Assembly: GCA_963698565.1 (NCBI GenBank)
Contig: CAVORH010000020.1
Coordinates: 1-64,000, forward strand
Direction: 5' to 3'
Length of the DNA: 64,000 nt
Source of the DNA: Sva-07 sp963698565
Lineage (GTDB): Bacteria; Actinomycetota; Acidimicrobiia; Acidimicrobiales; Ilumatobacteraceae
A model generated the notes under the pieces. The model was not told the DNA's origin and did no database searches. It worked only from the letters and a program-made list of their open reading frames with translations. Below, one piece after another: positions 44,349 to 52,217 of the stretch. A program made the translations under genes and the position numbers. The stretch's first letter is position 1, and every line of letters begins with the position of its first letter.

Positions 44349-44395
44349 CCCCGAAAGCCCTGGTGAGGAGCAATCCGACCGGGGCTTCGTCGCGT
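44305..44395. repeat. 91-bp direct repeat, tRNA copy (putative att site)
   Basis: From the 5' CC of the anticodon stem through the tRNA 3' end and the downstream hairpin. It matches 45914-46004 over 91 bases with one difference (A44348/G45957, the tRNA discriminator). A repeated tRNA 3' part is the classical mark of a tyrosine-integrase attachment site. Confidence 0.8.
44356..44386 (+). terminator. Hairpin after tRNA-Val
   Basis: AGCCCTGGT pairs with ACCGGGGCT (one T-G wobble) around a 13-base loop; probable tRNA terminator, without a T-run. It is included in the duplicated segment. Confidence 0.55.
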
Positions 44396-44468
44396 CAGCG
44401 ATGTCGACGGCCCCGTCCGACAGTGCTCGATGCGTCACAGGCAATCGGGACGTACGCGGGCTGACCGT

Positions 44469-44474
44469 TATGGT
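44469..44474 (+). promoter_or_regulatory. -10 hexamer TATGGT
   Basis: TATGGT ends seven bases before ATG 44482 and supports that start codon and a leaderless mRNA. Confidence 0.45.
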
Positions 44475-44481
44475 CGCGTCG

Positions 44482-45816
44482 ATGGAGACACCCAAGACGC
44501 TCTATGCGGACGCCGGCGATGTCAGCATTGCCTATCAGGTGTTGGGTGAGGGGCCGATCGACATCGTGTACGTGCCCGGCTGGGTCTCCAACATCGAGGT
44601 GACGTGGGAGGATCCGTCGTTCGCTCGGATGCTGCGACACATCGCGTCGTTCTCGCGGCTGATCCTGTTCGACAAGCGAGGGACCGGGCTGTCGGATCAG
44701 GTGTCGCTCCATGACCTTCCGAGCATCGAGACGCGTATGGACGACGTTCGCGCCGTCATGGACGCTGTGGGATCCGAGTCGGCGACGCTGCTCGGTCACT
44801 CCGAGGGCGGCAGCATGTCCATGGTGTTCGCGGCGACGCACCCGGAACGCACGGACGGACTGGTGCTCGTGGGCAGCTACGCATCGCGGGTGCCCTCGTC
44901 TGACTATCCGTGGGCGCCGGATCCTGCTGACCGCGAGGCCGAGGTCGCGCTGGTCGAGAAGACGTGGGGCGACCCGGATCACATCCCGCCGTGGGTTGCC
45001 CCGAGTCGGATGTCCGATCCGGCATTTGTCGAATGGTTGGCGCGCTACATGCGGTTGTCCTCGAGTCCCCGTGCTGCAGCGGCGTTGCTCCGCATGAATA
45101 CACAGGTCGATACGCGTCACGTCCTGTCGACGATCTCGGTGCCGACGTTGTGCCTCTATCGCTCGGGTGACCAGGACGTGAAGGTCGAGGAGGGGCGCTG
45201 GATCGCCGATCAGATCGAGGGAGCGAAGTTCGTGGAGATCGACGGGTCCGATCACTTCTTCAGCGGTGATGGATCGGATGCGATCCTCGCCGAGCTGGAG
45301 GAGTTCGTCACCGGTTCGCGTGGTGCTCGTTCACCCGAGCGGGTCTTGGCAACGGTGCTGTTCACCGACATCGTGGGGTCGACGGAGCGCGCCGCGCAGC
45401 TCGGCGACCGCGCCTGGACCGAGTTGCTCGAACGTCACAACGACGCGGTGCGCGGTCAGGTCGCGCGATTCCGCGGTCGCGAGGTCGACACCCAGGGCGA
45501 TGGGTTCCTGGCAACGTTCGATGGGCCGGGCCGCGCAATCGCCGCTGCTCAGGCGATCGGTCAGGCACTCTCCCCGATCGGCGTCGAGGTGCGCGCCGGC
45601 CTGCACACCGGTGAGATCGAACTCCTGGGTGACGATGTCGCCGGGCTCGCAGTTCACATCGGGGCTCGGGTCGCCTCGCTCGCGGGTCCCGGTGAGGTGT
45701 TGGTGTCGCGCACCGTCAAGGATCTCGTGACCGGCTCGGGCATCGAATTCGAGTCGCGCGGCCTCCACGTGCTCAAGGGCGTGCCCGACGAATGGCAGAT
45801 CTACGCAGTGGTCTGA
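44482..45816 (+). CDS. Alpha/beta-hydrolase fused to class III nucleotidyl cyclase
   Basis: About 444 aa. Residues 1-280 are an alpha/beta hydrolase with elbow GHSEGG (Ser107) and a late His in GSDHFF (about 258), so the triad looks intact. Residues 290-444 are a class III adenylate/guanylate cyclase domain: FTDIVGST (metal Asp296) and VDTQGDGFLATF (metal Asp340). Where classical cyclases have the purine-contacting Lys there is Asp, and the usual VNxAAR reads VHIGAR (Asn to His, Arg kept), a form common in actinobacterial multidomain cyclases. This fusion type is known from mycobacteria; its signal is not. It is the only intact gene between the two long tRNA repeats. ATG 44482 is chosen for its -10 spacing. 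Confidence 0.85.
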   Translation: METPKTLYADAGDVSIAYQVLGEGPIDIVYVPGWVSNIEVTWEDPSFARMLRHIASFSRLILFDKRGTGLSDQVSLHDLPSIETRMDDVRAVMDAVGSESATLLGHSEGGSMSMVFAATHPERTDGLVLVGSYASRVPSSDYPWAPDPADREAEVALVEKTWGDPDHIPPWVAPSRMSDPAFVEWLARYMRLSSSPRAAAALLRMNTQVDTRHVLSTISVPTLCLYRSGDQDVKVEEGRWIADQIEGAKFVEIDGSDHFFSGDGSDAILAELEEFVTGSRGARSPERVLATVLFTDIVGSTERAAQLGDRAWTELLERHNDAVRGQVARFRGREVDTQGDGFLATFDGPGRAIAAAQAIGQALSPIGVEVRAGLHTGEIELLGDDVAGLAVHIGARVASLAGPGEVLVSRTVKDLVTGSGIEFESRGLHVLKGVPDEWQIYAVV

Positions 45817-45840
45817 CCCTGCCGGCTCGAGGGTCGGACT
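45811..45840 (+). terminator. Hairpin at the cyclase stop codon
   Basis: GTCTGACCCT pairs with AGGGTCGGAC (one wobble) around GCCGGCTCG; the stop codon lies in the left arm. Resembles the GTCTGACCC half of the dispersed palindrome but without its full core. Confidence 0.5.
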
Positions 45841-45913
45841 CTGGCCCGCGACCGTAGCCATGCGTCGATGCTCGGCGACCCCTGACCGTACGTGTGGCTC
45901 CCGAGTGCCGAGG

Positions 45914-46004
45914 CCATGACACGGTAGAGGTCCCGGGTTCGAGTCCCGTCGTGCCCGCCCCGAAAGCCCTGGTGAGGAGCAATCCGACCGGGGCTTCGTC
46001 GCGT
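45914..46004. repeat. 91-bp direct repeat, distal copy (putative att site)
   Basis: Near-identical to 44305-44395 (90 of 91 bases). It holds only the 3' part of the tRNA from the anticodon arm on, without the acceptor 5' strand or D-arm, so it cannot be a working tRNA. The 31 bases before it also resemble those before the third site at 46861. Confidence 0.8.
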
Positions 46005-46110
46005 TCTGGGTCGCGATCATCGCGTGCTCGGCTCGGGCCTGATTCGTGCTGGGTGTGCGGCACGGCCAGAGACGAGTTCGGTGTCGCTGCGTTCGTGTTC
46101 CGGGTGGACG

Positions 46111-46425
46111 TCACGGTCTGATGCAGCGGGCGAGCGTGGTGGCGATGGTGGCGGCGGCTCGACGTTCCTCCAGCGAAACGTTGGCTCGGCGATTGGTCCT
46201 GACGATGAATCGTCCGAACTCGCTCGGCGGGTATCCGACCGGGATCTCGACGGTGCTCGGGAGGATGCCGCCACCGTTCCAGTCGCTGACGGTCACCGAT
46301 GCAAGGGTGCCATCTGGTCGGAGGACGGGGCTGGCAGTGCCCTTGTAGTCCCGATCAGGCTGAACGCCAGCAGCGACCGCAGGTATCCGGGCCATCGTTG
46401 CTCGTTCGACTCGTCGATCCCGCAC
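46111..46425 (-). CDS. Small hypothetical protein (doubtful)
   Basis: 104-aa frame. The last 70 residues (VSDWNGGGILPSTVEIPVG, RAAATIATTLARCIRP) look protein-like but I recognise no family. Its beginning overlaps the KdpA remnant in another frame, and the surroundings are gene debris, so it may be the tail of a broken gene rather than a real one. Confidence 0.3.
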   Translation of the reverse strand: MRDRRVERATMARIPAVAAGVQPDRDYKGTASPVLRPDGTLASVTVSDWNGGGILPSTVEIPVGYPPSEFGRFIVRTNRRANVSLEERRAAATIATTLARCIRP

Positions 46426-46580
46426 AGCCGGTAGATCGCCCGGTCCACCGGGCCGAACACCCGGTCTCCTGGCGCACCTCCACCGCTGTAGACCGCCGCC
46501 AGATAGCGACCGGTCATGGGGACCAGCACGGCGAGGATGCCGATGATCAGCACGAGCTGGACCCAGGCCGCGGCCGACAT
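46293..46580 (-). pseudogene. KdpA N-terminal fragment (potassium-transporting ATPase A)
   Basis: From ATG 46580 the sequence reads like the start of KdpA: AWVQLVLIIGILAVLVPMTGRYL, then GPVDRAIYRLCGIDESNEQRWPGY and LRSLLAFSL. KdpA is normally about 550 aa; homology ends after about 72 residues near 46362 and the frame stops at 46293 in unrelated sequence. No kdpB, kdpC, kdpD or kdpE is near. A remnant. Confidence 0.7.
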
Positions 46581-46639
46581 CAGAAGCGCTCCGGAACGAT
46601 GTCGTCGCAGGGATAGCTGTGGTATCGGCCGGTGCCGGG

Positions 46640-46784
46640 TCTCGTCGGCCCCGTCGTAGCGAGGGGGGAGGTAGACCCAGATCGGTCGTCGTGCCGGGTC
46701 ACCCAACGGATTGCCGATCAGCAGCTTGCTGTCGGTCCACGACTCGTCGACTCGTCCCTCGAGTTCTCGTGCCCAGGGTTCCAT
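46640..46784 (-). pseudogene. Esterase (alpha/beta hydrolase) N-terminal fragment
   Basis: Begins MEPWARELEGRVDESW and runs through LLIGNPLGDPARRPIWVYLPP, the characteristic start of a putative-esterase family whose members have about 350 residues. Homology stops near 46640 and the frame then reads on into the KdpA remnant. Two unrelated gene heads joined in one frame show deletion or rearrangement. Confidence 0.6.
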
Positions 46785-46829
46785 GGAGCGAAGCTACACG
46801 TGGGTCACCGCTCCTGCCGCCGGTCCCGA

Positions 46830-46872
46830 TGACAGTACGTTTGGTCCCCGAGTTCCGAGTCCATGACACGGT
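46830..46872. repeat. Third att-like site, diverged
   Basis: 43 bases align to 45883-45925 with six mismatches, ending in an exact CCATGACACGGT, the anticodon-arm core of the tRNA-Val repeat. The tRNA sequence beyond the core is absent. It suggests a second, older insertion of a related element. Confidence 0.6.
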
Positions 46873-46919
46873 GGGCAGATTGGCCTGCGAACTCGACAAC
46901 GGTTAGACACGCCCGGGTG

Positions 46920-47858
46920 ATGACGCTTCTCTGGGTGGCGGCGATGGCAGCCGGGACGGCGGCGATCGTGTGGGGCGCAGAGCGGTTTGCGGAGCACTTG
47001 GCTGACGCGTCGAAACGGCTCGGTGTCACGGCGTTCGCACTGGCAGTACTGCTCGCCGGGGCTGAGCCCGAAGAACTCGCCACCGTGGTCACTGCGTCGG
47101 CCCGCGACGTCGATGGGGTGGCGTTCGGCGACGTGATCGGAGCGAACGCTGCAATCGTCACCGTGGCGCTGGGGGTCGGAGCCTGGATGGTGACCATCCC
47201 GTTCGGTCGGCGGGTGCGTCGGTACGCGATCGGTGGCCTCGCTGCGGGAGTGCTCGCAGCTGGGCTGATGTGGGATGGCGAAGTCGGACGGGTCGAGGGG
47301 ACCGTGCTCGTTGCGTCCTACGTTGCGTTCGTCGGTGCGATCTGGATCAGTGAGCGACGACCTCCCGCGCTGGGTGAGGCGGGCGAATTGGACGAGGAAC
47401 TCGACGATGGTGGGCGCGTCGGCGTCGACCTCGTGTGGGTTGTCGCGGGATTGGCGGCGCTCACGGTGGGATCGATCGTGCTCGTCGAGGGTGTCCGACA
47501 GATCACCGACATCGAACAGACCCAGACTCGACTCGGGCTGACCGTGGTCGGGTTCGCAACCGCGTTCGAGTTGGTCGTACTCGCGTGGTCGGCGAGCCGT
47601 CACGGCGTCACTGAAGCCGTCATCGCCGGAGTCGTCGGCTCGTACGCCTACAACATGTCGATGAGCCTCGGCGCGGGTGCACTCGTCGCACCGATCTCGA
47701 TCGACGACAGTGCGCTCCTCCACGCGCCCCTCATCGCGATGCTGGCGCTGATGGCACTCGCGATCCTGCTCGCACTTCGCCACGACCAACTCGATCGTCG
47801 CGACGCCGTCGTGTTGTTCGTCGGCTACCCGGCATTCATCCTGGTCACGTTTCTCTGA
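46920..47858 (+). CDS. Sodium/calcium exchanger family membrane protein
   Basis: About 312 aa, around ten membrane helices in two inverted halves, CaCA (YrbG-like) family. The first alpha repeat reads LLAGAEPEELATVVTASARD with GDVIGANAAIVTVALG, and the second GFATAFELVVLAWSASRHG with GVVGSYAYNMSMSLG. The acidic residues of both repeats (PEE, FEL) are present though not the canonical GTSxPE, so ion specificity is uncertain. An acidic central loop (AGELDEELDDGG) may be regulatory. ATG 46920 is preferred; ATG 46863, within the third repeat, is unlikely. Confidence 0.82.
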   Translation: MTLLWVAAMAAGTAAIVWGAERFAEHLADASKRLGVTAFALAVLLAGAEPEELATVVTASARDVDGVAFGDVIGANAAIVTVALGVGAWMVTIPFGRRVRRYAIGGLAAGVLAAGLMWDGEVGRVEGTVLVASYVAFVGAIWISERRPPALGEAGELDEELDDGGRVGVDLVWVVAGLAALTVGSIVLVEGVRQITDIEQTQTRLGLTVVGFATAFELVVLAWSASRHGVTEAVIAGVVGSYAYNMSMSLGAGALVAPISIDDSALLHAPLIAMLALMALAILLALRHDQLDRRDAVVLFVGYPAFILVTFL

Positions 47859-47906
47859 CCGAGCACCCGGCAGCGGTGATCTGGCTTGATCCACACGCCG
47901 TGGACC

Positions 47907-48032
47907 ATGCGGATGCCGGATGGCTCGAGCCCCGAGGGGGCAACGGCCGAGGTCCTGTGCCGTCAGCCTGATGGCAGCTGGAAATACGTGATCGACAACC
48001 CCGACGGGACAGCACTGCTCCATCACGAGTGA
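47907..48032 (+). pseudogene. SnoaL-like domain C-terminal remnant
   Basis: A 41-codon frame whose end ATAEVLCRQPDGSWKYVIDN-PDGTALLHHE matches the last strands of SnoaL/ketosteroid-isomerase-like proteins (RRQPDGSWRYVIDNPFG type). The first 90 or so residues of such a domain are missing. It overlaps the end of the GNAT fragment on the other strand. Remnant. Confidence 0.5.
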
Positions 48033-48331
48033 GGGAACCGGACCCGCTTCACCTCCGATGCTCCGTCGTTGGTGCGGCGGACGCCGCCCATGCCGACGGC
48101 GCGCCCGTCGCGGTGAACGGTGTGGAACACGCCCTCGGGTGGTTCGGCGTCGCACAGCTTGTCGAGTGTGGCGGCCACGTAGTCGGGGATCGGCTGTCCC
48201 AGGAGCGCCGGCAGGCTGATCCCGAAGTCGTGTCGGATGTTCGCGTCCGCCCGGTCGAGGTACTCGACGTTCGGTTCCGTCAACACCGCGTGATCGCGGC
48301 GGGCGTTGTGGCGGTCGAACCGTCTGGCGAC
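48023..48331 (-). pseudogene. GNAT acetyltransferase, truncated
   Basis: Reads HDFGISLPALLGQ, then PEGVFHTVHRDGRAVGMGGVRR and ASEVKRV before stopping as RFPHS. In intact GNAT proteins the EIKRMYV strand is followed by the RGxGxG acetyl-CoA loop and about 60 more residues; all are lost here. No good start codon precedes the homology. Start coordinate approximate. Confidence 0.6.
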
Positions 48332-48360
48332 GTCGGCGGGCGATCTCTGCGGCCCCTGAC

Positions 48361-48366
48361 TACGTT
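48361..48366 (+). promoter_or_regulatory. -10 hexamer TACGTT
   Basis: TACGTT ends six bases before ATG 48373, fitting the leaderless pattern. Confidence 0.45.
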
Positions 48367-48372
48367 GTCTCG

Positions 48373-49944
48373 ATGGGAGAGGCACTACCGCTGAAGATCT
48401 TCGACATCGTCCGCGTGCACGGGGTGGGCCGTGCCGATCACCCTGCATTCGTGCTCGGCGATCGCACGGTCACGTACGCCGACTTCTACGAACGCTGTCA
48501 GCGGGTGGCCAACGGGCTGGCGGCGCTCGGTGTCGGGGCGCAGGACCGCGTGGCGTTCCTCGACAAGAACGGGATCGAACACTTCGAGTTGTACCACGGT
48601 GCCGGACTGCTGAACGCCGTCTCCGTGGACGTCAACTGGCGACTGGCGGCGCCCGAGGTCGAGTTCATCGTCAACGACATGCAGGCCAAGGTGCTGGTGG
48701 TCGGTTCGGACTTCGCGCACGTCCTCGATGCGATCGCCCCGAACCTCACCTCGGTCACCGACATCCTGGTGGTCGGCAGTCACGACGGGTACGAGAGCTG
48801 GGACACCTGGGTCGACTCACACCCCCTCGGCGATCCCGGCGTCGAGTCGGCTGACGACGACGTCGCGTATCAGCTCTACTCGAGCGGCACCACGGGGCGA
48901 CCCAAGGGGGTGATGCTCACGAACGACAACTTCGCCGGCACGTTGCCGTTGCTCGAGACCTGGGAGATCGACGACAGCGTCGTGAGCCTGGTGGCGATGC
49001 CGCTGTTCCACATCGCCGGCAGCGCGTGGGCCGGCGTGGCGTTGTCGCTCGGCGGCACCAACGTGATCCTGCGCGAGCTCGATCTCGACGAGTTGGTGCG
49101 CATCCTGTCCCAGGACGGCATCACCCACGCCGTGCTCGTGCCCGCGGCGCTGCAGTTCCTCCAGATGGTTCCCGGGGTGGACGATGTCGACTTCTCCGGC
49201 GTGAGGATGATGGCCTACGGCGCATCGCCGATCAGTGAGGAGGTGTTGGTCGGCAGCATCAAGATGTTCCCGAACGCCGACTTCTGGCAGGTGTACGGAC
49301 TGACCGAGACGACGGCAGGTGTCGTCTACCTGCCGCCCGAGGACCACGACGTCGACGGGCCCAACAGGCACCGGCTGCGATCGTGTGGCGTCGCAGGACC
49401 GAATGTCGAGTTGCGCATCGTCGACAGCACCACGCTCGAGGACATGCCGACCGGCGAGGTCGGGGAGATCTGGATCCGATCACCGCAGGTGATGAAGGGC
49501 TACTGGAACATGCCCGAGGAGACCGCAGCCGCCATCACGCCCGACGGATGGTTCCGCAGTGGTGATGCGGGCTATCTCGACGAGGACGGCTACCTCTACA
49601 TCCACGACCGGGTGAAGGACATGATCGTGTCCGGTGGCGAGAACGTCTATCCCGCGGAGATCGAGAACGTGCTGATGTCGCACCCTGCGGTCGCCGACGC
49701 TGCAGTGATCGGCGTACCCGACGACAAGTGGGGAGAGACCCCGAAGGCGATCGTCGTCAGGGTGCCCGGTGTCGAGGTCGGGGAGGACGAGCTGATCGAG
49801 TTCTGCCGTGGCCAATTGGCCAGGTTCAAGTGCCCGACGTCGGTCGACTGGGTCGAGGCGCTCCCTCGCAACCCCAGTGGCAAGATCCTGAAGAAGGAGC
49901 TGCGCGAGCCCTTCTGGGAAGGTCACGACCGCCGAGTCGGCTGA
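48373..49944 (+). CDS. Long-chain acyl-CoA synthetase (AMP-binding)
   Basis: 523 aa adenylate-forming acyl-CoA ligase. ATP loop LYSSGTTGRPKGVML (about 165-180), motif YGLTETTAGVVYLPPE, hinge YIHDRVKDMIVSGGENVYPAEIE and catalytic Lys in LPRNPSGKILKKELRE. It converts a fatty or aromatic acid to its CoA thioester. Length and layout fit FadD-type enzymes of actinobacteria; substrate chain length is not readable. It stands alone, convergent with the histidine kinase gene. Confidence 0.9.
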   Translation: MGEALPLKIFDIVRVHGVGRADHPAFVLGDRTVTYADFYERCQRVANGLAALGVGAQDRVAFLDKNGIEHFELYHGAGLLNAVSVDVNWRLAAPEVEFIVNDMQAKVLVVGSDFAHVLDAIAPNLTSVTDILVVGSHDGYESWDTWVDSHPLGDPGVESADDDVAYQLYSSGTTGRPKGVMLTNDNFAGTLPLLETWEIDDSVVSLVAMPLFHIAGSAWAGVALSLGGTNVILRELDLDELVRILSQDGITHAVLVPAALQFLQMVPGVDDVDFSGVRMMAYGASPISEEVLVGSIKMFPNADFWQVYGLTETTAGVVYLPPEDHDVDGPNRHRLRSCGVAGPNVELRIVDSTTLEDMPTGEVGEIWIRSPQVMKGYWNMPEETAAAITPDGWFRSGDAGYLDEDGYLYIHDRVKDMIVSGGENVYPAEIENVLMSHPAVADAAVIGVPDDKWGETPKAIVVRVPGVEVGEDELIEFCRGQLARFKCPTSVDWVEALPRNPSGKILKKELREPFWEGHDRRVG

Positions 49945-49981
49945 CGCCGACGGGCTGGCTCAGGCCGGCCGCGGAGCCGGT

Positions 49982-51094
49982 TCAGAGAGGGAGCCAGATC
50001 GAGACCGTGCAGCCGTCGCCGGGGGTCGACGCGACGTCGAAACGACCGGCGTTGCGGCGAGCCGTGTACTGGACGTTCGAGAGCCCCAGGTGTCCGGGCC
50101 GGTACGGCGCAATCGTCGCGGGGTCGAACCCGCGGCCGTCGTCGGCGATGACGATGGCGATGCCGCCGTCCTGCTCGGACAGCGAGACGGCGACCGATTC
50201 GGCGCCGGCATGAGCCGCCACGTTGGCGATCGCCTCGTGGGCGAGTTGGAATGCGAGCATTGCGGTCTCGGGGTCAGGTTCGAAACCGAGTGTGCTCTCG
50301 AACGTGCAGTCGACGCCGAGCGGCTCGAGCAGCTCTTCGAGGTACACCTCGAGGGCGATTGCGAGGCCGTCCTCCTCGAGGGCGGGCGGATGCAGCTGGA
50401 AGAGCATTCGACGCATGCGTTCGATTGCCTCGTCGGCGCGACGGCGCGCATCGACCACCGTGGGACGGAACTCCTCGGGAAGCGATGCGCCGAGACGTTG
50501 GAGCATCATGCTCACGACCGTGATCGTCTGGATCGGATCGTCGTGCAGTTCGTTCGCGATGCGTTCGCGCTCTGCGGCGACCGTGGCCGCGAGGTTCTGC
50601 GAGGCGATCCACTGCTCGAGCGCGATCTGGGTCAGGTACGTCGCCTGGTCGAGAACGCCGGGGCGCAGCGGTGTCGCTCGAGGCCACTCCCAGCTGACGA
50701 ACAGCACCCCGATCGGCCGATCGGCGAGCCCGACGATCGCCCGGCCCCAGATCGTGCGCGTGTCGGGTGTCGCCGGGTCGGTGAGTACCACAGCCTCGGC
50801 CGGGTCGACCGGCACCCCGGACGCGGAGAAGACCGCTGCCGCGGCCGTACGGATGACGTCGGTCGACTCTCCCGACGCCGTCGTCGTGGTGAGTTCGACG
50901 CCGTGATTGCCGAGCCGGGCGATCGTGCAGCGGGACCCGACGAGGGTGTGCTCGACCAGGTCGCACACGGCGACGAGTGTCTCGGAGAGCGGACGGTGCT
51001 GGGCGATGCGGGCCACGACGACGGCGTCGGCGCGCGTGAACTCGTCCAGTCGAATCACCGATGCGTCGTGCGCTGTCCCATCGGGCTGGGTCAC
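49982..51094 (-). CDS. GAF-domain histidine kinase (NarL-partner type)
   Basis: About 370 aa, soluble: no membrane segment. Residues 20-165 resemble a GAF sensor domain. The HisKA_3 dimerisation helix has ERERIANELHDDPIQT with phospho-acceptor His184; the ATPase domain shows NVAAHAGAES (N-box), IADDGRGFDP (G1) and HLGLSNV (G2). This type phosphorylates NarL/LuxR regulators, and one (53552-54214) lies 2.5 kb away. GTG 51094 has TAACCT seven bases upstream on its strand, so it is preferred to a longer start. It is divergent from an ABC exporter, which it may control. Confidence 0.87.
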   Translation of the reverse strand: MTQPDGTAHDASVIRLDEFTRADAVVVARIAQHRPLSETLVAVCDLVEHTLVGSRCTIARLGNHGVELTTTTASGESTDVIRTAAAAVFSASGVPVDPAEAVVLTDPATPDTRTIWGRAIVGLADRPIGVLFVSWEWPRATPLRPGVLDQATYLTQIALEQWIASQNLAATVAAERERIANELHDDPIQTITVVSMMLQRLGASLPEEFRPTVVDARRRADEAIERMRRMLFQLHPPALEEDGLAIALEVYLEELLEPLGVDCTFESTLGFEPDPETAMLAFQLAHEAIANVAAHAGAESVAVSLSEQDGGIAIVIADDGRGFDPATIAPYRPGHLGLSNVQYTARRNAGRFDVASTPGDGCTVSIWLPL

Positions 51095-51209
51095 CCGTGC
51101 GAGGTTAGGCGGGCCGCCACTGCATGACCCTCGACTCCATCGACAACGGTGACACGTTCGTGTCATGTCGTACGCACTCGGTGGTCATGGGGTCGCCGCC
51201 ACGGGCAGC

Positions 51210-51215
51210 GAGAAT
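51210..51215 (+). promoter_or_regulatory. -10 hexamer GAGAAT
   Basis: GAGAAT ends six bases before ATG 51222, supporting that start. Confidence 0.35.
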
Positions 51216-51221
51216 GAGGCC

Positions 51222-52217
51222 ATGGAATCCACTCCCACAGATCACGCGACGGAGTTGGCCGGTGCGCCAGGGCCGGCGATCGTCGTCGACCAGATCTCCA
51301 AGCAGTTCGACGACAACGTTGCTCTCGACCACGTGAGCCTGTCGATCGAGTCCGGCACGGTCTACGGCCTTCTCGGTCCGAACGGGGCGGGCAAGACGAC
51401 ACTGATCCGAGTCCTGACGACGCTGCTCGAGCCGACATCCGGCCACGCATACGTCGCCGGCGCCGAGGTCAGTGCAGACCCTCGCCGTGTGCGAAGCCGC
51501 ATCGGATTGGCGGGCCAGTTCGCCGCGGTCGACGAACACCTCTCGGGGCGCGAGAACCTCCAGATGGTCGGCCAGCTCTACAACCTGAGCGGCAAGGAAG
51601 CACGTCTGCGGGCGGACGCCGTGCTGCGCCGCATCCACCTCGATGATGCTGCCGACCAGCTGGTTCGGACGTACTCGGGCGGCATGCGGCGTCGTCTCGA
51701 CCTCGCCGCCAGCATGGTCGGACGACCTGCAGTGCTCTTCCTCGACGAGCCCACCACGGGCGTCGACCCGCGGAGTCGCCTCGACATCTGGGAACTGATC
51801 GAGGAGCTCGTCGGCGACGGAACGACACTGCTGCTCACGACGCAGTACCTCGACGAGGCGGAGCGCCTCGCCAATCGCATCGGCGTGATCGACAAGGGTC
51901 ACCTCATCGCCGAGGGCACCGCGACCGAACTCAAGGATCAACTCGGCGGCGATCGGGTCGAGATGACGCTGCCCGGCACCGACTTCTCCGCTGGGCTCGG
52001 CGCGCTGTCGAACTTCGACGGCCTGCTGCAGTCGAACGAACAGCTCGGAACCGTCACGGTGCCGGCCCCCGACGGTACGAAGGATCTCCTCGCCGTGGTC
52101 CGTCAACTCGACGCTGTCGGCATCACCCCCGTCGACATCGGGTTGCGTCGGCCGAGCCTCGATGACGTGTTCCTCGCCCTGACCGACCACGACCGGACCA
52201 AGGAGGTCGTCGCATGA
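51222..52217 (+). CDS. ABC exporter ATPase (DrrA/daunorubicin type)
   Basis: About 331 aa. GPNGAGKTT (Walker A), YSGGMRRRLDLAASM (signature), LFLDEPTTGVDPRSR (Walker B plus D-loop), and a C-terminal DrrA-type domain ending RRPSLDDVFLALTDH. Proteins of this class drive export of drugs, lipids or antibiotics with an ABC-2 permease, encoded next and overlapping as ATGA. A kinase gene lies divergently within 130 bases and regulators lie downstream, so the exporter may be a stress or self-defence pump under two-component control. Confidence 0.9.
   Translation: MESTPTDHATELAGAPGPAIVVDQISKQFDDNVALDHVSLSIESGTVYGLLGPNGAGKTTLIRVLTTLLEPTSGHAYVAGAEVSADPRRVRSRIGLAGQFAAVDEHLSGRENLQMVGQLYNLSGKEARLRADAVLRRIHLDDAADQLVRTYSGGMRRRLDLAASMVGRPAVLFLDEPTTGVDPRSRLDIWELIEELVGDGTTLLLTTQYLDEAERLANRIGVIDKGHLIAEGTATELKDQLGGDRVEMTLPGTDFSAGLGALSNFDGLLQSNEQLGTVTVPAPDGTKDLLAVVRQLDAVGITPVDIGLRRPSLDDVFLALTDHDRTKEVVA

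Noticed and set aside
44286..44495. Reverse-strand frame containing RRDSNPGPLPCHG
   Set aside because: This is the antisense translation of tRNA-Val, a common false gene call. The same peptide appears at the second repeat for the same reason.
45811..45840. Fifth copy of the GGGGTC palindrome family
   Set aside because: It has GTCTGACCC at a stop codon but lacks the GGGG half and pairs with a separate downstream segment. Kept only as an ordinary hairpin.
45914..45957. A second tRNA-Val gene
   Set aside because: Only the anticodon 3' side, T-arm and acceptor 3' strand are present; the 5' acceptor strand and D-arm are missing, so it cannot fold as a tRNA.
46863..46919. Upstream start of the CaCA exchanger at ATG 46863
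   Set aside because: This ATG lies inside the tRNA-derived repeat core and adds a hydrophilic leader unlike the family; ATG 46920 starts directly at the first membrane helix.
46794..48155. Long reverse-strand frame opposite the CaCA exchanger
   Set aside because: Composition is Arg/His/Asp-rich with no motif, and the forward frame is a clear membrane transporter.
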